A stretch of DNA of 10,859 nucleotides from Gemmatimonas sp. UBA2094 (GTDB taxonomy: Bacteria; Gemmatimonadota; Gemmatimonadetes; Gemmatimonadales; Gemmatimonadaceae): contig DCZC01000047.1 of assembly GCA_002331565.1 (NCBI GenBank), positions 1 to 10,859 of the forward strand. Direction: 5' to 3'. The translations under genes were made by a program, and so were the position numbers. Under the pieces are notes generated by a model that was given only the letters and a program-made list of their open reading frames with translations, did not search any database and was not told the origin of the DNA. Positions 5,285-10,859 of the stretch are shown here, in pieces (within the stretch, counting starts at the first letter, position 1; every line of letters starts with the position of its first letter).

Positions 5285-5773
5285 ATGACCACGGATCGTG
5301 TCAGCTCCCGCTCGGTGCAGCAGGAGATTCAGCAGACCCGCCCCTTCCGCTCGCGCGCGCAGGAAGCCGTCATCGCGCTGATGCGCACCGCCTCGGTGGT
5401 CTCCCGCCGCTATGCCCGGCTCGTCGAACCGTACGGCATCTCCCTCGCGCAGTACAACGTACTCCGCATTCTCCGTGGCGCGGGTGACGAGGGACTGCCC
5501 ACCCTGGCCATCCGGGATCGCATGATCGACGAAGGGTCCACGGTCACGCGGCTCCTCGACAAACTGGAACAGGCGGGGTTCGTGACCCGCGACCGCAGCC
5601 GTCCCGACCGCCGTCAGGTACTCTGCCGTATCACCGCGCAGGGCGAAGCGCTGCTGGCGCAGCTCGACCCCACGATGGACAGTGCCGACACCGAGGCCAT
5701 GGCCGTCCTGAACGAGGCGCCGATGGCCCAGCTCATCGAGCTGCTGGCGTCGGTGCGCATGGGAAACCAGTAG
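5285..5773 (+). CDS. MarR-family transcriptional regulator
   Basis: The 162-residue product has the length and layout of MarR dimeric winged-helix regulators. N-terminal dimerisation helices (about 22-50) lead into LVEPYGISLAQYNVLRIL (47-64). The helix-turn-helix follows, with recognition helix STVTRLLDKLEQAGFV (85-100), then the wing TRDRSRPDRRQVLCRIT (101-117) with the conserved DxRxxR-type Asp-Arg core. A C-terminal helix completes the dimer interface. Such proteins repress nearby genes and respond to small phenolics, lipids or oxidants. Cys114 in the wing is the only cysteine, so a classical two-cysteine redox switch is unlikely. ATG 5285 has no Shine-Dalgarno. It is divergent from thyX and convergent with the flavoprotein gene, whose coding region it overlaps by 41 bp. 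Its targets are unknown; its own promoter is the obvious first candidate. Confidence 0.92.
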   Translation: MTTDRVSSRSVQQEIQQTRPFRSRAQEAVIALMRTASVVSRRYARLVEPYGISLAQYNVLRILRGAGDEGLPTLAIRDRMIDEGSTVTRLLDKLEQAGFVTRDRSRPDRRQVLCRITAQGEALLAQLDPTMDSADTEAMAVLNEAPMAQLIELLASVRMGNQ

Positions 5774-7412
5774 CCGGCCCCAGCCGGAAACGCGCCCAGT
5801 CCCGCGTCCGTTCGATGTCGCCCAGCATCGCCGCCACGTCGGGCGGCAGCGACGGCGCCTCCGGGTCGTGACGCAGCACCTCGAACGGAACGGCTCCCGC
5901 GCCGACGACTTTACACCCGGGGTTCAACACCCCGCTCGGGTCGGCGGCCGCCTTTACGTGAGCAAATGCGCCGCGCGCTTCCAGCCCCCACACACGGTCG
6001 AGCAGCGGTGCCCGCAGCCGCCCGTCGCCGTGCTCACCCGCCAGTGTCCCGCCAAGTCGCGCCGTGAGGTCGCACACCTCGTCGAGCAGGCCATGCACCC
6101 GGTCGCGCCAGCCGTGGGCCCGTGTATCCACCAGCGGGTTCACGTGCGCATGCGCATCGCCGGCATGGCCGAAGATCACGCCAAGGGTACCGGCGCGCTG
6201 CAGGGCGGCCCGCACCCCGCGCACATAGGCCGGGAACCGCTCGGGCGGAACGCATCCGTCTTCGATGAACTGCATGCTGCGCAGGCGCGGCGCCAGCTGC
6301 GACAGGATGGGACTCGCCGCGTGACGGAGCGACCAGAGAGTTCGCTCCTGATCGGAATTGACGGCTTTTGTCACTGAAGTGGCTCGAAACTGACCGCAAA
6401 GTGACGTGATTTCAGCGAGATTTGCAAAAATCTCGGCGAGGTCCGCCCCCTCGACCTCGATCAGCAGAACCGCCTCACAGTCGCCCGGAATTCCGGTCGG
6501 GCCGCCACGCTCGGCGACGTCGAGGAACGTCCGGTCGAGCAGTTCGCACGCACTCGCGCCCGCCCCGGCTGCCGCCACCGCACAGGCCGTCGCATCCTCG
6601 AGATGCGGGAACGTGGCCAATACCGTCGCCGTCCCGGCCGGTACGGGTGTCAGCGCCAACTCCACCTCCGTGAACAGCGCCAGCGTTCCCTCGCTCCCGG
6701 CGAGCAGGTCGACCAGATGCCCCCCAGGGGACAGCATCGCGGCCAACCCGTAGCCGCTCGATTCCTTCCGGACCCCTTGGTGCATCAGCGCCGCGAGCGG
6801 AACACCCCGTCTGATCTCCTCCACGGCGCGCAGCAGGCGCGCGACGGCCGGCAGATGCGCGGGCAGCGGCCGTTCCCGGTGGATCCACGCGTCGCAGCCA
6901 TCATCGAAAACGCACCGCACGCCCAGCACCCAGGGACGGGTCGCGCCGAACTTGAGTGTGCGCGCTCCGGCCGCGTTGGCCGCCACCATGCCGCCGATGG
7001 TACAGAACGCGCCGCTCGATGGATCCACCGGAAACCGCAGCCCCCGCGCGCGTGCCGCCGTGTCGATCGCTCCCCGGAGCGCGCCCGTCCCTACACGCAT
7101 ACGCCGCGCCTCCAACTCCACGACGCCGATCGCATTGAGCCGCGACAGGTCCACCACCACCCCGGGCCCGATCGCACCGGCTGCCATGCCGCTCCCCGAC
7201 CCGCGGGGAATCAGCGCCGCTCCGGTGCGTTTGGCCCAAGCCGCCAGCACCCCCACGTCGTCCGCCTCCGCCGGAACCGCCACCGCGGCCGGCCAACAGC
7301 GTGCGATGCCCGCCCCCTCGGCATACAGCGCGCGGGCCGTGAGGTCGGTGCGGAACACCCCCCGGAAACCGGGCGGAGCGTCAGCGGCGGAGAGGTGCGT
7401 CAGGTCGGACAC
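5733..7412 (-). CDS. FAD-linked oxidoreductase, GlcD/D-lactate dehydrogenase type (YdiJ-like flavin half)
   Basis: This is a VAO/PCMH-fold flavoprotein of the family that oxidises D-2-hydroxyacids such as D-lactate, glycolate or D-2-hydroxyglutarate. From GTG 7412 it has 559 residues. The FAD-binding domain shows PRGSGSGMAAGAIGPGVVVDLSR (69-91) and DPSSGAFCTIGGMVAANAAG (130-149), then KFGATRPWVLGVRCVFDDG. The C-terminal oxidase domain shows GHAGDAHAHVNP (415-426) and GEHGDGRLRAPLL (459-471), whose His and Glu normally bind metal and substrate, then VKAAADPSGVLNPGCK. DLTARALYAEGAGI (23-36) and the GEHGDG block resemble YdiJ-type enzymes, but the Fe-S CCG half of YdiJ is absent and no partner gene is adjacent. 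An upstream GTG at 7493 would add 27 low-complexity residues. The substrate is not determinable here. Confidence 0.88.
   Translation of the reverse strand: MSDLTHLSAADAPPGFRGVFRTDLTARALYAEGAGIARCWPAAVAVPAEADDVGVLAAWAKRTGAALIPRGSGSGMAAGAIGPGVVVDLSRLNAIGVVELEARRMRVGTGALRGAIDTAARARGLRFPVDPSSGAFCTIGGMVAANAAGARTLKFGATRPWVLGVRCVFDDGCDAWIHRERPLPAHLPAVARLLRAVEEIRRGVPLAALMHQGVRKESSGYGLAAMLSPGGHLVDLLAGSEGTLALFTEVELALTPVPAGTATVLATFPHLEDATACAVAAAGAGASACELLDRTFLDVAERGGPTGIPGDCEAVLLIEVEGADLAEIFANLAEITSLCGQFRATSVTKAVNSDQERTLWSLRHAASPILSQLAPRLRSMQFIEDGCVPPERFPAYVRGVRAALQRAGTLGVIFGHAGDAHAHVNPLVDTRAHGWRDRVHGLLDEVCDLTARLGGTLAGEHGDGRLRAPLLDRVWGLEARGAFAHVKAAADPSGVLNPGCKVVGAGAVPFEVLRHDPEAPSLPPDVAAMLGDIERTRDWARFRLGPATGFPCAPTPAAR
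6416..6435. repeat. Perfect 8-bp hairpin inside the flavoprotein gene
   Basis: CGAGATTT (6416-6423) and AAATCTCG (6428-6435) are perfect reverse complements around GCAA. It lies in a patch (6361-6440) that I count at 39 G+C of 80, much lower than the gene around it. The patch encodes residues near 325-350, including the repeated LAEI in LAEIFANLAEI, and sits in the cap region between the flavin and C-terminal domains. No T-run follows on the coding strand, so it is not a terminator. Confidence 0.6.
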
Positions 7413-7559
7413 TGCGAGGGCGGGAGCAGGGAACAGGGGGGCGGAGGCAGGACGCCGGGAACAGCCTTCCACGGATACAAACAGACGTGGCACGAAAATG
7501 ACACCAGCCCCAGAACGGACAGTGACGACACCCCACGCCCCTCGTATCTTCCGACGGAT
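7413..7559. promoter_or_regulatory. Divergent control region of flavoprotein and squalene-synthase-type genes
   Basis: On the plus strand GTGACG (7522-7527), 17 bases, then TATCTT (7545-7550) forms a plausible promoter: four of six bases match in each hexamer. The -10 box is 9 bases before ATG 7560, so the transcript would have little or no leader. The nonamer TATCTTCCG also occurs before the ATG at 2958. GGGAACAG occurs twice (7429-7436 and 7457-7464), a possible protein-binding direct repeat near the flavoprotein start. If that gene starts at GTG 7493, part of this region is coding. Confidence 0.45.
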
Positions 7560-8621
7560 ATGTCCCTCCCCGCCCCGGTTTCAGACGCCCTCGCCCGCCG
7601 TGACGCGGCGCGATTCTGCACGGCCATCCTGCCGGCCGTCTCGCGCACCTTCGCGCTGGGCATCAAGGCGCTTCCCGGCGATCTGGGGCAGGCGGTGCTC
7701 GACGCCTATCTGCTCTGTCGCATCGCCGACACCGTGGAGGACGCCCCAGGCATCGACCCGCAGGTCAAGGCGGCGCTGTTCGACGACTTCCTTGCCGCCT
7801 TCAACGACGCGGAGGCGCTCGGCCGCTTCACCGCCGGCGTGCAGGGGCTCACCGGCGACCTCGCCCATCTCACGCTCACGAAGAACACCCCGTTGGTGTT
7901 CGAGCATTTCGCCCGGCTCCCTGCCAAAACCCGGGAGCTGGTGCGCAAATGGGTGGCCGAGATGGCGGTGGGCATGCGCAAGTTCGTGCTCCTGTATCCC
8001 GCTGGTATCCGCATTCAGACCATCGAGGAGTACAAGGAGTACTGCTACTACGTGGCGGGCACCGTGGGATACATGCTCACCGACCTCTGGCACGAGCATT
8101 CCCCCAGCATCGGCACCAGGCGCTACGCCGTGCTGCGCGAACGCTGTCGCGCCTTCGCCGAAGCGCTGCAGACGGTGAACATCCTCAAGGACGTCGCCGC
8201 CGATGCGGAGCAGGAGAACTCGGTGTACGTCCCCGAGGAACTCCTCCGGGCGCATGGCAGCACCCAGAGCCGCATACTCGCGCCCGAACTCATCGCGAAG
8301 AACCGCGAAGCGCTCACGCAACTCATCAAGCTCGCGTGGCACGACCTCGAGGAGGCGCTGGTGTACCTTCTCGACATTCCACGGCGCGCGGTGAGCATCC
8401 GGCTCTTCTGCATTCTGCCGCTGCTGCTGGCGTATGCGACGCTCCGTGATCTCGTGCAGAGCAATGCGATGCTCCAGCCCGGCGGCAGCGTGAAGATCAC
8501 GCGTCGCGAGGTGAAGAGTCTGCTCATGACCGGTAGCATGCTGGTCATGAGCAACGCCGGCGTCCGCTGGCTCGTGGCCCGCGTCCGCCGGCGCAGTTTC
8601 GAACTCGCGATCGCGGGCTGA
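7560..8621 (+). CDS. Squalene/phytoene synthase family enzyme, squalene-synthase-like
   Basis: The enzyme condenses two prenyl diphosphates head to head, most likely two farnesyl diphosphates to squalene. The 353-residue product has SRTFALG (28-34) and the first Asp-rich motif in YLLCRIADTVED (50-61). YYVAGTVGYMLTDLW (163-177) holds the active-site Tyr region, and the second Asp-rich motif is in VNILKDVAAD (206-215; Asp211 and Asp215). RLFCILPLLLAYATL (281-295) resembles the FCAIPQVMAIATL segment of squalene synthases more than phytoene synthases. A hydrophobic C-terminal segment (about 320-340) may associate with the membrane. Squalene would feed hopanoid or sterol synthesis, but no cyclase or desaturase gene is in view. 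ATG 7560 follows a promoter with almost no leader. The gene converges on the beta-lactamase-fold gene, 9 bases away. Phytoene synthase remains the alternative. Confidence 0.85.
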   Translation: MSLPAPVSDALARRDAARFCTAILPAVSRTFALGIKALPGDLGQAVLDAYLLCRIADTVEDAPGIDPQVKAALFDDFLAAFNDAEALGRFTAGVQGLTGDLAHLTLTKNTPLVFEHFARLPAKTRELVRKWVAEMAVGMRKFVLLYPAGIRIQTIEEYKEYCYYVAGTVGYMLTDLWHEHSPSIGTRRYAVLRERCRAFAEALQTVNILKDVAADAEQENSVYVPEELLRAHGSTQSRILAPELIAKNREALTQLIKLAWHDLEEALVYLLDIPRRAVSIRLFCILPLLLAYATLRDLVQSNAMLQPGGSVKITRREVKSLLMTGSMLVMSNAGVRWLVARVRRRSFELAIAG

Positions 8622-8626
8622 CCCGC
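8613..8626. terminator. Small hairpin at the convergent gene ends, weak terminator candidate
   Basis: GCGGG (8613-8617) pairs with CCCGC (8622-8626) around CTGA, which includes the stop codon of the squalene-synthase-type gene. There is no T-run on either strand, so factor-independent termination is doubtful. It is the only structure in the 9-bp gap between the two convergent genes. Confidence 0.2.
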
Positions 8627-8630
8627 CCGC

Positions 8631-10082
8631 TCAGGGCACGCGTACGCCGAAGGAATCGCCGGTGATCATGCGGGTCACCTTTCCGTTCTCTTCCACGAAG
8701 CGCACCACCTCGCCGATCGCGCCGCCGCCGGTCGGCGCCATCATGCGGAACTGATCGCCACCCAGCGGCTCCAGCGTGAGCGGCGTGCCGATGGTCGTGG
8801 CATTCGGCGTGATGATCACCAGCTTCTCGTGCATCAGCACCACCTGCTGGTCGCCGAACACCGTGCGATAGATCCCGGCGAAACGGGCCCACGACGGATC
8901 CCACGCCACGGTGCCTTTGGACGCGGGCGCCGCCTTCGCCACCGCGGCGCCCACCGTCGCAATCAGCTGTTCCGCGATCTGCCCGGGCCCGGCATCGTTC
9001 GTGTTGGTCAGCACGATCACGCCCACCTTGTCGCTCACGTTGAAATACGTCTGCGTGGTGTTGCCGGCGTACCCACCGCCGTGCCCGATCCACGTGCGGT
9101 TGCCAATGCGCTGGAAGTCGAACCCGAGGCCACTGCCGCTGGTCCACGATTCGTCCACCGCGCGCACGCGCTGCATCTCGCGCCACGAGGCGGCGCTCAG
9201 CACGTTCGCCCCGCCGCGCGGCCCGCGACGGAACTGCGCCGACACGAACTTCGCGAGATCGTCCACGTTCGACGTCATGCCCGTGGCCGCCGCCATACCG
9301 CGCGCGTCCACGAAGCGCAGCGGTTCGCGAGATCCGTCGGGCAGCCGCCGCCAATAGGGGACCGTCAGCCCGTCCACCTTCCGGTCCACGCTGGTGCTGG
9401 TCATGCCGAGGGGCGTGAAGATCTGCTGCTGCACGTAGTCGGCCCAGCGTGTGCCCGTGATCTGCTCCACCACGAGACCAGCTACCGCGAACGCGAGATT
9501 CGAATACTTCCACCGCGTATTCGGCGCGAACGCCGCCTTGCGCTGGCCGTACAACATCCGGATCTCCGCTTCGCTCGGAAATTGCTCGGTGGACCAGTGG
9601 TCGCCCGCTTCGCGCGGCAGCCCCGACATGTGCGACAGGAGATGCTCGATGGTGATATCCCCGTCGTCGTCGCCGGCGGGTTGCGCCGTGAACCACGGCA
9701 GATGCTTCTGCACGGGATCATCGAGGCGCAGCTTCCCCGCTTCGCGAAGCTGCATGATGGCGACGGCCGCGAACATCTTGCTGTGCGAGGCGATGCGGAA
9801 CTTCACCTGCGGCGTCATCGGCACCCGGTTCTTCACGTCGGCGTAGCCGAAACCCTTCGACCACACGAGCTGCTGGTCGTACACCACACCCACCGACACC
9901 CCCGGCAGCCCGCGATACGCGAGCTGGCCGTCCATCCAGGCCGAGAACAACCGCTCGGCCGCCAAGACGTCGGCGTTGGTCGCCACGGTCTGCGCACGCA
10001 GCGAGGCCACGGGCGAGACCAGGGTGGTGACGACGAGGACGCGTGCCGCGAAAGCGCGCGCGAACGGGGCAGATCGGATCAT
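8631..10082 (-). CDS. Secreted serine hydrolase of the class C beta-lactamase / DD-peptidase fold
   Basis: The 483-residue product has a signal peptide (MIRSAPFARAFAARVLVVTT, hydrophobic to about residue 28, likely cleavage after ASLRAQ). The penicillin-binding motifs follow in order: SxxK as SHSK (Ser99, Lys102), YSN (193-195) and HGG (334-336) in place of KTG. This set is typical of the broad Beta-lactamase (AmpC/EstB/DD-peptidase) family, whose members hydrolyse esters, D-peptides or beta-lactams. True AmpC resistance cannot be inferred. After about residue 395 a beta-rich C-terminal domain begins (WARFAGIYRTVFG), as in many such secreted proteins. ATG 10082 fits the signal peptide; GTG 10157 would place 25 polar residues before it. 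No Shine-Dalgarno is visible. It should act in the periplasm or outside. The two-helix membrane protein gene ends 90 bp upstream on the same strand. Confidence 0.9.
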   Translation of the reverse strand: MIRSAPFARAFAARVLVVTTLVSPVASLRAQTVATNADVLAAERLFSAWMDGQLAYRGLPGVSVGVVYDQQLVWSKGFGYADVKNRVPMTPQVKFRIASHSKMFAAVAIMQLREAGKLRLDDPVQKHLPWFTAQPAGDDDGDITIEHLLSHMSGLPREAGDHWSTEQFPSEAEIRMLYGQRKAAFAPNTRWKYSNLAFAVAGLVVEQITGTRWADYVQQQIFTPLGMTSTSVDRKVDGLTVPYWRRLPDGSREPLRFVDARGMAAATGMTSNVDDLAKFVSAQFRRGPRGGANVLSAASWREMQRVRAVDESWTSGSGLGFDFQRIGNRTWIGHGGGYAGNTTQTYFNVSDKVGVIVLTNTNDAGPGQIAEQLIATVGAAVAKAAPASKGTVAWDPSWARFAGIYRTVFGDQQVVLMHEKLVIITPNATTIGTPLTLEPLGGDQFRMMAPTGGGAIGEVVRFVEENGKVTRMITGDSFGVRVP

Positions 10083-10172
10083 GGGGGCACCGGTGGAGGA
10101 AATCACGCGACACGGACCATCTCCCCGAATGTGCGCACCGTGATCCGCCTCCGCCACGCGCGCACCCTCCCC
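10083..10172. other. Short gap before the beta-lactamase-fold gene
   Basis: It holds one inverted repeat, ATCACG (10102-10107) with CGTGAT (10139-10144), 31 bases apart. No T-run or good promoter hexamers are visible on the minus strand, so read-through from the upstream gene at 10173-10859 is possible. Confidence 0.3.
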
Positions 10173-10859
10173 CTAAAACGGGCTCGGCCCCTTCAGCATC
10201 TTCTCCAGCAGACTGGCTGGCTGTTCGAGCCGGCCGTGCTGCGCTTCATCGAGCACGAACTCCACGCGCTGCTGCACCCGACCCACCATGGTGCGGAAGG
10301 TGCGTGTCATGGTGCGCCAGCTGAGCCAGGTGACCCCGGCCGCGATGGCGCCGAGCAGGGCCACCGTGACGGCGGCCACCTGCGGAATGACCAACGCGAA
10401 GTACAGCAACGGCACCGACGCCATGAGCACCACCAGTAGCCCGGCGCCCGCTGCGCCGATCGTCGCCGTACGCACCGCCCGTCGCGCACCGTCCACGACC
10501 GCGTCGAAGCGCAGCACCGAGCGCGCGTCGTCGATGCGCGTGGCCGTCACCACGAGTTGGTCGAGACGCACGAGATCGAACCGGCGGCCACCCGAGCCGA
10601 GCGACCGAAAGAAGTTGCCGAGGGGATCCCGGCGCGGCTCCCACACCATGCGGTCGGTGGTGCGTCGCACCGCCACCATGTGCTCGTTCCGCGGGAGGAA
10701 CGACTCGAGGGTGCGGAGCAACTGGTCGGGCGTCCCGTTCACGGTGCGTTGCGCGCTCACCAGCGCCGGCCCCACGGCCGAGAGCCAGCCACCACTCACC
10801 GTCATCGGGAGCGTGAGCTGTGCACGCTCCTCGGCGATCGCCTGCCGCACATGCAGCAC
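10173..10859 (-). CDS. C-terminal part of an unknown two-helix membrane protein
   Basis: The frame is open to the right edge and probably continues beyond it; the GTG at the edge is more likely an internal Val. The 228 visible residues begin VLHVRQAIAEERAQLTLP, which resembles the end of a short helical SHOCT-like or helix-turn-helix-like N-terminal region. A soluble domain to about residue 130 (LRTLESFLPRNEHMVAVRR, RRFDLVRLDQLVVTATRID) follows, perhaps lipid- or ligand-binding in fold. Two transmembrane helices then form a hairpin at about 135-157 and 160-180. A cytoplasmic, probably coiled tail comes last (RTFRTMVGRVQQRVEFVLDE), ending KGPSPF. No catalytic motif is visible and I do not recognise the family. 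The TAG stop is at 10175-10173. It may share a transcript with the beta-lactamase-fold gene 90 bp downstream. Confidence 0.65.
   Translation of the reverse strand: MLHVRQAIAEERAQLTLPMTVSGGWLSAVGPALVSAQRTVNGTPDQLLRTLESFLPRNEHMVAVRRTTDRMVWEPRRDPLGNFFRSLGSGGRRFDLVRLDQLVVTATRIDDARSVLRFDAVVDGARRAVRTATIGAAGAGLLVVLMASVPLLYFALVIPQVAAVTVALLGAIAAGVTWLSWRTMTRTFRTMVGRVQQRVEFVLDEAQHGRLEQPASLLEKMLKGPSPF

Noticed and set aside
6603-7559. In-frame upstream extension of the squalene-synthase-type gene (about 320 codons)
   Set aside because: It runs antisense through the flavoprotein gene and has Arg/His/Pro-rich shadow composition. The family N-terminus begins at ATG 7560.
8631-10082. Beta-lactam resistance gene
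   Set aside because: The HGG third motif and C-terminal domain suit the broad esterase/peptidase family. Nothing indicates antibiotic hydrolysis.
8829-10439. Long plus-strand open frame of 536 codons
   Set aside because: It is antisense to the beta-lactamase-fold gene, whose catalytic motifs and signal peptide are clear. The composition is His/Arg-rich shadow.
1-10859. Defence island, prophage, transposon or CRISPR array
   Set aside because: No integrase, transposase, terminal repeats, phage structural genes, nuclease/toxin pairs or spaced repeats were found on either strand.

Overview
The window is G+C rich (about two thirds by eye) and reads as ordinary chromosome, not a mobile or defence island. 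I see no tRNA, rRNA, insertion sequence, integrase or CRISPR array. High G+C, scarce Shine-Dalgarno sites, -10-like boxes placed a few bases before start codons, ThyX, and a squalene-synthase-type enzyme would suit Gemmatimonadota or a similar environmental phylum. That assignment is inference from general character; no marker gene settles it.

Left part (1-2957): the N-terminus of an unknown basic, disordered protein leaves the left edge on the minus strand. About 500 bp of non-coding DNA follows, rich in small inverted repeats and ending in a compact promoter with phased 11-bp repeats. That promoter faces a TPR protein gene and a downstream AhpD/carboxymuconolactone-decarboxylase-like gene, a likely two-gene operon. 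It meets, tail to tail with overlapping stop codons, a secreted CE4 polysaccharide deacetylase on the minus strand.

Centre (2958-5773): a small four-helix membrane protein, then an unrecognised acidic 185-residue protein behind a leader closed by an 11-bp inverted repeat. A strong bidirectional terminator separates it from convergent thyX (flavin-dependent thymidylate synthase). thyX is divergent from a MarR-family regulator, and a small palindrome lies between them.

Right part (5733-10859): a GlcD/D-lactate-dehydrogenase-type flavoprotein overlaps the 3' end of the MarR gene by 41 bp and is divergent from a squalene/phytoene synthase family gene. This converges on a secreted serine-beta-lactamase-fold hydrolase, with the C-terminal part of an unknown two-helix membrane protein upstream on the same strand at the right edge.

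The genes belong to separate functions (envelope polysaccharide, dTMP synthesis, isoprenoids, D-2-hydroxyacid oxidation, peptide or ester hydrolysis), and I see no shared pathway. No new multi-gene system is evident. The most unusual signals are in non-coding DNA: the phased repeats at 565-617, the -10 boxes spaced for leaderless transcription before three genes, and the possible structured leader at 3474-3598.
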